Shown: positions 1 to 11,621, counted from the stretch's first letter. The stretch is 64,000 bases of DNA from Parelaphostrongylus tenuis (GCA_019055375.1 JAHQIW010000882.1:1-64000), one strand, 5' to 3'. Numbers and translations: made by a program. Notes: generated by a model not told the origin, from the sequence alone.

Positions 1-83
1 TCCTGAGGAGGACATGGATGAAATACGGGTTCGACTCCCGTCTGAGATCGTAGTCCTGATCACCACTCAATTCTCTTAGGTGT
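1..83 (+). repeat. tRNA-like SINE fragment
   Basis: A perfect internal Pol III B-box (GGTTCGACTCC, about 28-38) is followed by a tail that recurs in reverse orientation at 36490-36590 and 16981-17095. All three end in the same 'ctctcttaggt-like' tail. The 5' half with the A-box lies outside the window. It is a tRNA-derived interspersed repeat and not a tRNA gene, because the better preserved copy at 17 kb cannot form an acceptor stem. Confidence 0.6.
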
Positions 84-329
84 ATATGAAATATCACAAC
101 ACTGCGAAAAAAGCAGTAAAAACACTAGGAATATGGAGAAGCACTTTAGCTCTCGCCACAAAAAATCGCCGTTTATTGACTACGAAGAAATAAGAAAAAA
201 GACGTAGCAGCTCCTACCGTTGATCACTGCTTATTCGAAAGTATTACAGTACATATCAATACTAATATGGACTGACGAATTGATTTCCGTAATAAGTCTA
301 GAATGAAAAGGGACTTATTTTTCTCTCGG

Positions 330-640
330 GCATCGGTAGGAAATCCGTAATATCAGGTGTAAGTCCGAAAGTTGCATCAAAGAATCGATACAAGACGGCC
401 TCAAAGAGAGACGAGCATCAATCATGGCAGAACCTTCAGAAGCTGGAAAGAGCATACGCAAGGCCCAGCGAAGCTTCACTAATTACAAGACAAGATGATT
501 GCACTTCGACACCCTGATGAGACACTTACTGCTTGCAAAAAGGCAATGGAGAAATTCATCCACCAGTAATACCTGGATCTTTCCTTTTCTTTAGCCACGT
601 CCTCTTACAGCCAATAAATTGAAAGAGGCATATTATCCCC
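330..640 (+). pseudogene. RTE-type LINE fragment, linker before the RT domain
   Basis: Across two frames the translation gives short stretches typical of nematode RTE polyproteins between endonuclease and reverse transcriptase: LKERR, EAGKSIRKAQRSF, NYKT, then after a frameshift MIALRHPDETLTACKKAMEKF. The remnant is interrupted by frameshifts and stops. The related fragment in arm B (45670-45838) begins inside this stretch at the 'gcaaggcccagcgaag' position and is better preserved. It is a dead internal piece of a non-LTR retrotransposon. Confidence 0.75.
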
Positions 641-1778
641 TCACAAAGCGTGGAATGGTCCTGTTGATTGAAATCTAATTTGCTGATTACCAGGACTCTG
701 CCAGAAAATCCCAGAATCACAAAACTGCATTAGAAACAAGTTGTTTTCATATGATTACTGCTTTGTATGAGCCTTTCATTGACTGTTCTAATTGAGGGCA
801 CAGCAGAAAGCTTACAGGGATAGCTAATATTCATTTTTCACGTTGAAAAATCTTATTGCTCATCAGAAAACGTCAAACTTCTTTTTGGACGTACGTATAT
901 GTAACATTACTTCGAATTTGGTATAGAACCTAAGTAGACTACGCGACACTGATACGGCACAGCGTAAATGAATGCTTTTAGAGAGAGTATATATTTTACA
1001 TGCGCTTGTGTATGTGAATGTGCATACACGTTAGTGCGTTTTCTTGTTTTGACTATATTATACATGTGAAAACGCAGAATAATAAACTCGCGCGATATAC
1101 GACGCCATAGCTCCTCATTTCTCCAAGTGAGGGTCTAGTGGTCGTGGGGTTCGGGCTGCGCACGTTGCTGTGGAGGATGCCGCAGCACCGACGTCCGAGC
1201 CTCATCCATATCAACGCAGAATTTTGTACCGACTTCCCGTTAAATATGTGCGGGAAGGCAACGCGAAGAGCAGGAGTGGAGGCCGTGACTGGTGCTGCTT
1301 TATAATGAGTCCCGATTTTACATTATTGAGAGAGCAGATTTACTCCTAAGATTAGTCGCCTTTGTTGGCTTAAAAACGAAACAAAAAGTATTAGGAATAT
1401 GAGTCAATGTAAGTATATAGCACAGAAATGTTCAGTGACAGTTTAATGTACGACTTCTTCGTAAGAATCTTGCTTTTTTCTTCGAAAATGTTTGTTTCAG
1501 AGGAAACAGTGGCATTGTTTCAGCAACTTATATCGTTATGGACGTTTCTTCTATCACAAATTACGGGATGTTGAGAAGTCATCGTGGTTTATGCGATGAT
1601 GAAATGCACCGTTCCATAGTCGGACGTAAACTTGAATAAATGTGCATATTTTGAACGACATTGCAAACGCATTTCTCGCTCATTGTTTGGTTGCTAATGA
1701 TGTCTAAATTGCTGGTATTGCATATTTATTTTAGGCTGTGGAAGGGATGTTGGTTTGTACAAAAGTAAATTCGGTTTT

Positions 1779-2585
1779 TTTCATTAGGAGGGGCAAACGA
1801 AAAACCGATTTTATTCGTTGGAGAGCAACTTTTCATAGAAGTGTTAGCGATCATTCGAAAGCTGAAGCACATGGATACAGCCCCATGCCGCCGGCTCTCG
1901 AAAAGACTTTTTATCACGTTCCTAGTGGGAGAGATTTCTTGGCTTCAGACACGCATATTTCTCGCTAGACACAGCTTTATCTTTGGACTATTAGCAATCA
2001 TTCGATGGCGTAGTCGAATTTGATTCTAACGCCGTGCTTATATCCTGAAAAAAACCATTTCTCTGGAAAGCATGAGGTAAGATAAGGTAGATTCAAATCT
2101 GCGATCAATAGCAGCATCAGCCAGCCCTCGTGCGCCTGGCTGACAACCACGTCCGAGAAGCGATCTCCACCGGTTTTTTTGGGCATATGACACGTAAATA
2201 TGTATCGCGTCAGCGCATCACGTGGAAGCCTCACAGACCCATAAGTGAGTTGGCCAATGAAGCCATTGGTCGCAGATGGGAATCCAACTTATTTTAGCTG
2301 CTGCGCTTAAGAGAAATGGTCTTTTCAGGATATAAGCATAGCGTTGGAACTGATTTCAAATACGCTATCGAATGGCTGCTAACAGTTCAAAGAAAGAGCT
2401 CTGCAAAGCGAAAATGTTCGCGTCTGATACATGGTTCTGTGTAGAGTTTACAGCGTTATAAAAGGTTGTTTTAAAAAAGCGGTGACGTGGGGCTGACGCC
2501 TTGAGTCTCAGCTTTCGAATGATTTCTAACACTCCTAAGAAATATTCCTGTCCAATGAATGAAACTGGTTTTTCAATTGTTACCT
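1779..2585. repeat. Foldback element inside arm A
   Basis: The stretch 1779-2052 is an imperfect reverse complement of 2320-2585. Both arms carry the 'aaaaccgattt...cattcg' and 'atatcctgaaaa' landmarks in opposite order around a spacer of about 270 bases. The same foldback recurs at 43720-44520 and 56220-57020, and its right half at 62497-62850. It is probably an old MITE-like insertion carried within the larger unit. Confidence 0.7.
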
Positions 2586-3229
2586 ATCAGTATGAAGAAC
2601 CTGATTTCGCTTTCAAACCGTGAGTTCAAAATGGGTTGATAAAGAAGAAGCAGCTCGCAACATCAAGAACACATGTGACCCGCAACTGTTGAAAATAAGT
2701 CCCCCTTATAAAGCCCACACAGTTTTGTGTAGTCTTATCCTCCACCCCCTGTTTAGTGCTTCCTCTTCCACTTCCTTCATCGATATAATACCAATTAAAT
2801 CGGAAAACGTAGTTTTTTCGCCGTCATATGTTGAGATGAATGTTGTGAACTGTTGAAATTTGCCTACTTTATGTCCCTCAGTTCTCCGTAAAACATACAC
2901 GTAAATTTTAAGTACTGCAGTAGTCTTTTACGCGTTTCTTTAAAACTTTTCTCTCCAATTTATCCTGAATGGAGGCAGCCAATACAGAGCATGTCACTTT
3001 TTTTGTAGTGTTGTTTTTGACAAATCTCAGTTTACCGTTCGTATGGGAAGAGGATCGAAAAATATGGTATCCAAAAGACAGAGTGGCAGGAATTAAGCAC
3101 AAAAGGAGTATTTTAACACAGTACTCAGCAGGTCACTTTATGGGATAGATTTTGTATGTAGAAAAAGGAGTTGATATAAACCTAAGCACGTCTGTCACTA
3201 AGAGGCCCGAAAACTATTTCCCATTTAAT

Positions 3230-3400
3230 AGTGCTGAGTATTGTGCAAAACTTTGGCGTCGACGGGACTGGTGTTCAATGGTGTTAAATGATGTGCAGAA
3301 GTTTAGCGCCAAGTTGGATATGAACACACATCTCACCCTATCCTGAAGCACGTGATCTGTCCCGATGCACTACCGAAGCTTGTTTTGTCACCACTTCACG
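3230..3400 (-). repeat. tRNA-like element in arm A
   Basis: In reverse complement this is a degenerate tRNA-like head (A-box-like TAGTGCATCGGGACAG, B-box-like GTTCATATCC) followed by a tail reading like 'aagttttgcgcatcactcagca'. Copies lie at 28560-28690, 43080-43260 and 55430-55580. The 28.6 kb copy keeps a clear B-box (GGTTCAAGTCC). The tail is shared with the palindromic element at 33321-33608, so both belong to one family. Confidence 0.55.
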
Positions 3401-6075
3401 ATAGAACGCATCAATCTGTCAGCAGCCAGCCGTCAACCTTATGGCCCGAGGGTCGATATTGACATTGAACGCAGTTACTCTGACAGTTATGGGAAGCATA
3501 TGTTTAAGGTAAGAATTCCTTTCATTTAAACGCTATATAGCAGTGGTACCTATATTCCATATCCATTCCGTATCTAACCAATATTCCTTACCTGCGTCGA
3601 GTTATGCACAGGAATTACAAGTTGACCTTTTCACCAGGTCGTGAAGTATGAGGGGCACCCAGCAGAACTTTTGAACTGTGCTTGAATTGTCGTCGCAACA
3701 GACAGCGCGAAATTGCATACTACGACTTGACAAAGCTTGGAATGGTCTTTTTGATAACAATCTAGTCAGTTAAATATCTCCATGACTCTGACAGAGAAGC
3801 CTAAAATCACGTAATTGCATTAGAAACAAGTTGTTTCCGTACAATCACTGCTTTGTGTGAGTTTTTCATGCTCACCAGGTAGGAATACTATGCACTTGTC
3901 ACGTTAAAATACCTTTTGTTTACTTATCAGTATAGCGTCAAAGTTCTTCTTGGAAGTACGTATTTGCCTCATTGTCGCGAATCTGGTATTAGATCTAAGT
4001 AGGTTATGCGACATCTATTGAGCAGTGTATAAATGTGCGCTTATGAAAGAGTGCTATATCATTCATGCACTTACGTGTGTGAAAATATACACAAGTCTGT
4101 GTGTACGTTCGACTTCAACTATGCATAAACAGCTGTGATAGCGTAGAAATTCAAACTCACGTGTGATACTCTGTGTGACAGCTCGTTACTCCATCTGAGG
4201 TGCGTCCGATGTCGTGCAACACCTGCGCGTGCAACATGTTGCGATCGCCCGGTCAGCAACAACGTGTAGGACGGTCATGGGCACTCTAACTCCCAAGTCT
4301 TGTGATGTCTTTCAGGTAATTGTGTCCTGAAAGGCGACGTTCCATCCATGTGCACTGTTACAAGGTTCCGATGCAACTGGGATTAGTTCGCAAAGAACCG
4401 CGATTTTGCAGTTTTCAAAAAAAAAAAGTTTGTCCTCGTAATTAGCCGCACTTGCTGACTTATAAAAAATAAAGCATGGAAGTAACCAGTGCATGGGTGA
4501 ATATAAATATGATAGCATGGTATCATGCTAAAATTTCCCTACTTTATGCCCATCAATTCTTCGTAAAACACGCGTCTAAGTTTTTGCTTCCTTTAGTGGT
4601 TAGTTTTCCGACAAATTTCAATTGAGTTTTCATACGAGAATAGAACTGAAAAAAATTTGGTAGCTAAAAGGCAGACTGTCTGAAATCAAACACAAATGGA
4701 TATTTTCTTCATCACAGTATTCAGTAGACCACTTTATCGCTTCGCAAATTGCAATATTTCTAGTATTTTGTTACAGTGAATTCAGTAAATCTCCCATTTT
4801 ACGGGTTTCGACAGGTGTACTCAAACTCTGAAGCATTCCTGCAAGATTTAGATCTCTAGGAGCTATTTTTGTGAGCAGAGTAAATTTAAGAACTTCAGTG
4901 AATATGTCTAAGTGGCGAACCTCCACTTTATTTCATTGTGAGTGATTTCGTCTGCCGAAACACTAAGTCATAGCATAGGAACTATAACATAAGGAAGTGA
5001 TCATCTTACTGATGAAATAGGGAAATGATGTCTTCCAAAAACCAGCTTTTTTATCTGGTCTAGTGTTTCCTATTGTAGAAAAACATGTCCCAACATTCCA
5101 ACGACAGAATGCAATTATTTATATCAAACATCACTAGTGAAGACTTTTTGGCTGTTTCAATTACTCATAGGTTTCTCACTCAGTCGTCCAATTTGAAATG
5201 TCGCCTTCTAAGTCGTGGAAACGTGAAAGATTCGTAGTCCGGCAGTACATCTCAGGTAAGAACCATCAAAGTCAAAGAGAACTGAATCAGACAATTACGC
5301 GATCCAGTCTCAAAACGTTTAGCAAATAGGCGCTAGAATTTTACTGCTTCGAAGATAGTAGGTTGCTAATAAGTCACATCAACTAAATGATTGAAGGGAG
5401 CCACATGCGGATAGCATCAGCACTGATCATGAGAAAGATGGCTAGTGGATCTTCGCTTTGTCCCTCAGCAACCTAGCCCTGCTAATAATTCAATTTAGTG
5501 AAAAACAAGAAAGTGTAGATTTACCTTTGATGTGCTGAACTTCATGAGATATGATAGCCCTATTATACAAGATTTATCAAGTAGAGAACCCATCCTTTCT
5601 AGTGTTAAAGGCTTTATTCTTCTGATGCTTAGGAGCCTTTAGTGTTCTGATTAATGGGGTGTGTTTATTGTCAGACTCATCTTCTTTTCGTCTCATAACA
5701 AATACCCTATGAGATTTCGTTAGAGCGCATCGGAAACCACTGCAAAGTGTGGTGCTTTGTCGTTCAAGGTGTTCTACTTTGGGATGTAGTGTGTTTTAAG
5801 TCACAATGCTCATTCGAAAGTTTTTAAGTGCTAGTAAAATAGCTACAACTATGGTGTGTTCGAAATTAGGTAAGGCAGCATGTAAAGAAAAGGTGTGAAA
5901 ATCTGGGCATATGTAAAACATGATCATGACGCGTCACATGCCGCAGCCACAGAGAGGAAGAAGAAAGGTAGCTGCCAGTATAGCATGAAAATCTTTCCGT
6001 TAACGCAAGTGTTGGTAAATGAAAAGTAAAAACTCAGTGAGTAGTGGATACAGCTGTGTTTAACTATTCTTCGGG

Positions 6076-6330
6076 GGATGGCGTTGTGGAGTGGTTGTGA
6101 TGCACATTGCGGCTTGCGTGGAGTCGTTTCCATTCCCGATCCTATCCCGCAGTCAGAAACAGCATCTTGTGGAGGGCCACAGCCGGGCTATTTTCATCTC
6201 AAAGCGCAAAGAAACTCGCTCAACCAGTGCTCTACGGCTTTTAAGAAGAAGACGAAAAAATGAGTTGAATTTTTGGAGTACTGGGATCCGCTCAGTGAAA
6301 AAAACACTGTGGAGACGGGTCATTAGAGTC
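6076..6330 (+). repeat. tRNA-derived SINE, family S2
   Basis: The head (GTGGAGTGGTTGTGATGC) resembles the D-arm and A-box of a leucine or serine tRNA, followed by a body shared with 39680-39930 (minus strand) and 49163-49400 (plus strand). The shared end reads 'aagaagaagacgaaaaa' and 'gagacgggtcatta'. The open frames across it (such as 6078-6263) merely follow the repeat. Confidence 0.6.
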
Positions 6331-6464
6331 TAAAAAAACTATTCTTCAGTATTGATCCATAACACCGACCGTTTTCAAAAACCTCGCATAAACATTCGAA
6401 ATAATTCCAAAAAAAGAATACTTAAAGCCTAAACAAGGTTGGTACGCTAGGGCCATACACCGGT

Positions 6465-7486
6465 TGTAGCAAAGGTTTGTAGCCGATGTACTATATTTAT
6501 GTGGTGGTTCAGTGGATTTGTAATGTATAGTGAAGGTTCAGTGGTTTATACGGGTTATAACAAACAATAGGATGGAACCAAACAATGGCGTGGTACCAAA
6601 CAATGTGGTAGAACCAAACAAACCTATAATATACATGCATTACTAAAATGAGATATAATAATATATATATATGATCACGACATATCGTTATGCGAACATA
6701 TGCGTAAGTCAATATGGGTGACCGACTGATGAGGAGTATCGAGGACAGTGTTATGGCAAGTGGTGTTATTGTAGCTGACGGTGTTATGTAGTGATGATGT
6801 CATCGTAGTGATGATGTTATCGTAAGTGATCATGTTATTGCATATGACATTGTTATTGCATTTGACATTGTTATGACAAGTGACAATGTTATTGTAATTG
6901 ACGATGTTATTGTAATTGACGATGTTTCGTAATTGTCGAAGCATGACTAAGCGGCGGAGCCCATTTGGGAATGCTATGTTCGCCCCCAAGTAGAACACCG
7001 ACGGCGGGATCCAGTGGGTGAGTATATAGTGTTAGCAGTGGGGTCGCTAGTGATTAGATATGGCAGAATCCCTAAACCGCGGTGATGGGTCGAGCATAGC
7101 CAAAAAGAGTTTGCTCCGCCACGGAAGTACTATGTTCCGCTCACAAATCTATTGAATTCATCTGAGTTGTATGAATGCAACCTTATGAAAGTAATTAGTT
7201 ACAAGACAACGAGGTTGTGTAGAGAGAGCAATAATGGATCGACAATGTACTGAGGTGAGGTGGTCCGGGTGATGTCAGACGACCGTACGGATGATGACCC
7301 GCGATCGAACTGACTGTTGAGGTTGGTGGCAGCTGGGTGCCGCCCTTGTCACTTGGACCATTTCTGTCTAAGGTCCTCGAGCCTCTGCGATACCACTTGC
7401 TCTCTAAGGTCGTAGACCATTTGCGCTGCCTAAATTATCATGTAATTCCCGGAAAGATAGCAAAACTCCGTTGGGAGGTTTGCTAT
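6465..7486 (+). mobile_element. Non-autonomous 1.02 kb DNA element with target duplication
   Basis: Comparison with the empty site in arm B (39500-39560) shows an insertion bounded by a duplicated ACCGGT (6459-6464 and 7487-7492). Its ends are short inverted repeats: TGTAGCAAAGG at the start, and ATAGCAAACC when the end is read in reverse. Inside are degenerate minisatellites ('accaaacaatgg' near 6540-6620; an 18-mer of the 'gacgatgttattgtaatt' type near 6760-6930) and a Pol III-like stretch near 7080. No transposase is encoded. A second, left-truncated copy lies at 9832-10916. Confidence 0.7.
6755..6925 (+). repeat. Degenerate 18-bp minisatellite
   Basis: Tandem units of about 18 bases ('gacgatgttattgtaatt' and variants) run through the middle of the 1.02 kb element. 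They explain the Asn- and Thr-rich open frame seen on the minus strand, which is not a gene. Confidence 0.7.
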
Positions 7487-7532
7487 ACCGGTGTTTCGGA
7501 GGTTTTGGTCTCATCGTCAGTGACCCCACCCT
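7487..7532 (-). ncRNA. Class II hammerhead, split by an insertion
   Basis: On the minus strand the core CTGACGA (7514-7520), a stem II with GAG/CTC (within 7498-7513) and GAAA (7494-7497) are intact. After the stem III bases ACCGG the 1.02 kb element intervenes, so the cleavage site and the 3' half of stem I lie 1 kb away, near 6451-6458. The uninterrupted counterpart is at 39502-39554. As inserted, this copy cannot fold as one hammerhead. Confidence 0.5.
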
Positions 7533-8862
7533 ACATTAAGCAATGCATTGTAGCAAGGAGGTAGGAGCATTCCTCAATAATCATAAAGCCATACCGAGCT
7601 ATGTGAAAATTACTTCATAAGTCCACAATCTTCAAACTCTTGTTTTATACTCTCCAATCCTTCCTGTTCCTTCTAAAACAGCGAAGTTTCGATGTTCAGG
7701 TTTTGACAGATTTGTTAAGGAATTTAAAAATAATCATAATGACTTAGCCACTGAGCTCCACTTTCCAAGTGGGTAAAAGAACCCGTCCACAGACCTTTTC
7801 AGGGTGAATCAAATAAATGTGTTAGCAAAGATGAATGAGTTCATTTACAGGCGACGATAGTTTAAGACCAACTGAACGAGTACCTAGACAGCGTCTAGAG
7901 AGGAAGCAAACACCTTACTCAAGAAGTGAAAACCTGACAAACCGGCTTGGCGGAAGGAAGAGGTGAGCTTTTTATATAAAGATATTACGATATAGTGGTC
8001 GTAGAATTTGCATCAGATTGTTCTGTGTAATGAAGGAGTTTTTTTCCTAAATATGGGTGATGCTCACAAGGCTATCAGAGGCAGTTACTCAAAACACTCG
8101 CTTTTTCTAAATACTTGATTTGCTCATTAATTGACATAGTAAGACCAAGAGCTAGCATCTATTCCACTCTTTATCTCATCAAATCAGCATAGTTTATCCA
8201 GCCTAGTCTATATACGATATTTTATTCAATGACATTGTTCTCCATGAGAAACCAATTGCGCTGACTTACCGACCTAACCCAACCTACTTTGTGATTTACG
8301 TTGTAACTCTTCAAAGTTGTAGGTTTGCGAGAATTATGATTGTCACAGAAAGTACTAGTACTGGCTCATTCACGACTTTCCCAAATTTCGCTATATTTGC
8401 ACTATAGGATGGAAGGTTGATAACCTCCAGCCACATTCACTTACTGTTGTAGGGTAAGTAATCTTTTCCGGTTCCATTCATGGACTGCACAACATGGCTC
8501 ATCACATTGAAGTAGAAGAGAAATGGCTCTAAAAAGCAGAGGCTGAAGGCACTCTGGAAGCCAAAGAGGTCTGAAGTGATTCGCCATCATTAGCCACCTA
8601 TGGCTATCACTGATTATCCTGTTATGGTGACATATTTCATTTAGGTGTTCCGCGCTTAAGTTGTGGTGTCCCAAATCCGTTTGGAAGTTCAGAAGCGCGT
8701 ACAGGAAAATGAGGTCCCCCGTGAAGATGTCTGATCTTAGAGTGTGACGTAGTTACATAACCTAATTTAGGAATAGTTTGAGAACTCTGATAAGAATCTG
8801 CCAAATAATCATTCTTGAGCCACTCATCTCATGTCGTCTGTTAAGAAGGGCTAATTTATAGA

Positions 8863-8905
8863 GCCCGATACAAGTGTTTCGACCTTGCAGTCTCGTCAGT
8901 CGTGC
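8863..8905 (-). ncRNA. Hammerhead ribozyme, class I
   Basis: Read on the minus strand the parts occur in order: stem I 5' side GCACGA; core CTGACGA; stem II GACT-GCAA-GGTC, closing a GNRA tetraloop; GAAA; a six-base minimal stem III CACTTG; cleavage dinucleotide TA; stem I 3' side TCGGGC. Stem I pairs at five of six positions. All invariant hammerhead core bases are present. The tiny stem III with open stem I matches the minimal type I hammerheads described in Penelope-like elements. Self-cleavage is predicted, not shown. Confidence 0.75.
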
Positions 8906-9136
8906 AGTTACACTTTCTCATCATTTGCCAACCCTGTGTGGGCGCTCCATTCCCCACACTAAGGATAGCGACCTTGAACGTTCTACACTTCATGTCCAGT
9001 ATTATCACCGAACACAGAGTGTTGTGCACTCGATTGCTCATGTCTAGTATATTGAATATATCATATCTCATTGTCGTCTTATAATATGGGACTGGAGCAC
9101 CCACACAAGATTGGCAAAAGACGAGAAAGGGTAAAT

Positions 9137-9179
9137 GCCCGACTGTCGAGACTGCAAGGTCTAAACACGTGTATCGGGG
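9137..9179 (+). ncRNA. Decayed class I hammerhead
   Basis: The helices are retained (GCCCGA with TCGGGG; stem II GACT-GCAA-GGTC; CACGTG; TA), but the core reads CTGTCGA instead of CTGANGA and GAAA has become TAAA. Two invariant bases are lost, so it should be inactive. It is the mate of the intact motif at 8863-8905 in the same palindrome. Confidence 0.6.
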
Positions 9180-9831
9180 TCCACAAGTTAGGCCTTTTTA
9201 AGAGACCACGTGAAATGCGTGGCTCAAAAATGACTACTTGGCATACTGAACTTTGAACTGTGGTCTTAAGAAAACATTCGAAACGATAGATCAGGTAAGA
9301 ATCATTATAGCTCACTCGAAATCACATAAAGACTCTTGGAGGCAAAACGAAACAGAAGACGAGCTTTGTGGATCAAGAAGAAACTCGAGACTGATATCAT
9401 CATCAGCACAAACGCGATTAATCAATATCTCGCCATGTTGCCTTGGAACTGAGATATTTTTGGGAACATTGAGCGGCACCAGATCATGCGAGTCGTACTA
9501 ATGCATACCCCATAGGTAACTGTCAGGAATAACATGGAGAACTGCGCAAATCGTAGTTTGGAGTAGTAGATGAATGATAGCAAAAGGATAATGCCAGGTT
9601 AGCGAAAAATTTTCTTTCAGCAGCTAAATGTGTGGCTTAGGTGACCTTAAAATGGCAATGGACAGTGATCTCATATGCCAGCAGTAACGATATGGCCTGT
9701 ACTCAAAAAATTACGTTGTTCATACAACGTAAACATCATCTATTCCATCAAGTGCCCTTCCTAGAAAAGTTTTTCAACTGCTATTAAGTGGTCAGCCACA
9801 TCATCCAAATACTTCATATTTAAAAAGAAGT

Positions 9832-10916
9832 GTAGTGGAGGTTCAGTGGTTTTTGCTGTGTGGTCCCTGGATTTCTCTCAGGCAGTGACCCATCGATGGC
9901 TGAATATTGTTCGATTGTCCTTAGCGGCGCATTGACCTTTGTGCTGCACGCGTCGAACTTCCGGGTTGCGGCGACTTTTGCCCTTTGAAGTGGCTAATTG
10001 CACTTCCGAGTTGCTACGGGCTGAACTTTAGTCTGTGTGACCGTGTCTTCTGCCAACCTGTCTCTTGTAACCGACAAGAGCACAACGTTCAAATCCTCTA
10101 TATGGGTTATACCAAACTATGGCGTTGTACCAAACAATGTGGTAGAACCAAACAATGAAGTGCTACCACCAAACAACCTATAATATACGTACATTACTGT
10201 AATAATAACATAAGGACAATCTATATACGATTGCGACATATCGTTATGTGAACATATGTCAGTGAATGCGATGTTTCGTCTTGTGACGGTGATATGAATG
10301 AGTGAATGTGATTGATGAGATGTATCGTCGTGGTGACGATGCAATGAATGTTGTTATTAACGGAGCATCACTAGGCGGCGGTGCCCGTTTGGGGTTGCTA
10401 TGTTCGCCCTCAAGTAGAAGCACCGGCGGCGGGATCCAGTGGGTGAGTATATAAAGTTAGCAGTGGGGTCGCTACTGATTATATATGGGCGGAATCCCTT
10501 AACCGCGGTGGTGGGTCGAGCATAGCCTGAGTGAGTTTGCTCCGCCACGTTAGTGATATGTTCCGCTCACAATTCTATTGAGTTCATCTGACAGTTGTAT
10601 GAACTCAACCTTATGATAGCAATTAGTTACATGATAACGACACTATGTGGAGAGAGCAATAATGAGTCGACAATGAACTGAGGTGAGGTGGTCCGGGTGA
10701 GGTCAGACGGTCGTTCGGATGATGCCCGTCGATCGAACTGCCTGCTGAGGTTGGTGGCAGCTGGGTGCCGCCCTCGCCACTTGGACCATTTTTCTGCCTA
10801 AGGTCCTCGAACCTCCGCTGTACCTTTTGCTCTCTAAGGTCGAGGACCATCTGCGTTACCTATGTTATCATGTAATTTCCGAAAACATAGCAAAACTCCG
10901 TTAGGTGGTTTGCTAT
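9832..10916 (+). mobile_element. Second copy of the 1 kb minisatellite element
   Basis: From 10090 to 10916 it aligns with 6540-7486 ('accaaacaatgg' repeats, 'caagtagaa..ccggcgg', 'gggtgccgcc', and the terminal 'aaaactccgtt..ggtttgctat'). The left part starts 'gtagtggaggttcag' and is then interrupted by about 230 bases of other sequence (9860-10090). It sits exactly at the inner edge of arm A. Confidence 0.6.
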
Positions 10917-11451
10917 ATGATTGGTAATGTCGAGGTTAAAGGAATGTTCATTCATTAACTTTTAATTTCAACGTGCTCATGCATCTTATTTATTTGCAGT
11001 GTTCTCTTTCTGCCCTTTCCTAATCCTTAGGATTTGATTAAGAGATCGGAGAACTTATACAACTTATGGAAGTATTTTCTAATAATTTGCTTTCCTACTC
11101 GGATGAAACTAGCTGTTTGCATCCGTCTCGGTACCCTATCAAACAACTATCCCAACAACCAGAAAAAGCTATTATGAGTAATGTCGATTATTTTACTAAA
11201 GTTAGTTTGAAGATGGAAATGATGTGATTTGATATGTGAAGAGAACCCTACTCATATCACTCAATGACTTCTGACATAAATCAATTATTTCACTTAAAAA
11301 TATGGCCTCTACCAGATATTGTCTCAACAATATAATAGATTTATTTGGAGGTACATTGCTTGCCTGACTTTTGAATTCCAAGTAATCAACATCATGTTGA
11401 CTTTTCTGGGTGGACCTCAGCTGCTTTCCTATAATTTCGAGATTAAACGAC
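10917..11451. other. No supported gene
   Basis: AT-rich sequence. A 101-codon open frame on the minus strand (11202-11507) starts beyond an intron-like acceptor (ATTTTCAG at 11461-11468) but is out of phase with the exon upstream of it, so I treat it as 3' flanking sequence. Confidence 0.4.
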
Positions 11452-11621
11452 TTAACGCCACTGAAAATGTTATATGAACAGTGTAGAAGATTTGTGATAC
11501 ATCTCAAAATATAGAACTACTTACCACAGTGTCCGCAAAGGGATATACATTAGGTGCAATGACTATGCATGGTGCCGGTGCACTCGGAATCTTCTTGATT
11601 ACTTGGTAGACCGGTGCGCTG
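11452..11621 (-). CDS. Candidate 3'-terminal exons of an unknown gene
   Basis: Exon 11621-11525 is flanked by a nematode-type acceptor (GAATTTCAG) and a strong donor (GTG|GTAAGTAG), and has one open frame of 32 codons reading SAPVYQVIKKIPSAP and then PCIVIAPNVYPF. A 64-base intron ends ATTTTCAG at 11461. The frame then continues for two codons (W, R) and stops at 11452. Intron size, splice sites and phase agree. No homologue is recognised. Upstream exons are not found, and a PLE remnant starts about 160 bases upstream, so the gene may be truncated. Confidence 0.4.

Larger units (their letters stand above)
8810..9232. repeat. Palindromic block with a hammerhead in each arm
   Basis: The stretch 8810-8953 is an imperfect reverse complement of 9094-9232, about 140 bases apart. 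Each arm contains one class I hammerhead motif in opposite orientation (8863-8905 minus, 9137-9179 plus). Single-arm copies occur at 31000-31250 and 48744-48945, so the palindrome probably arose by inverted duplication of a single-arm repeat. The mirror copy is at 37830-38250. Confidence 0.7.
454..9831 (+). repeat. Arm A of the large inverted repeat
   Basis: This stretch is matched in reverse complement by 37202-45838, with a 1.03 kb insertion (6465-7486) present only here. Sampled reading-frame shadows are identical over 82 residues (8856-9104 against 37928-38176) or differ at two of 82 (9253-9501 against 37531-37779), while the outer edge near 450-700 is more diverged. Internally it is itself repetitive: 600-1400 and 3690-4450 are diverged copies of one module. 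No host gene is supported. The open frames are short, shared by chance between copies, and carry no domain I recognise. Confidence 0.85.

Noticed and set aside
540..600. CTGATGA ... GAAA hammerhead-like spacing
   Set aside because: No stem II or stem I pairing. The bases belong to the RTE linker coding sequence.
6675..6998. 107-codon Asn/Thr-rich minus-strand frame
   Set aside because: It is the translation of an 18-bp minisatellite inside a transposable element.
11202..11507. 101-codon minus-strand frame beginning near an ATTTTCAG acceptor
   Set aside because: The phase does not match the well-supported exon upstream, which runs into a stop two codons after the splice.
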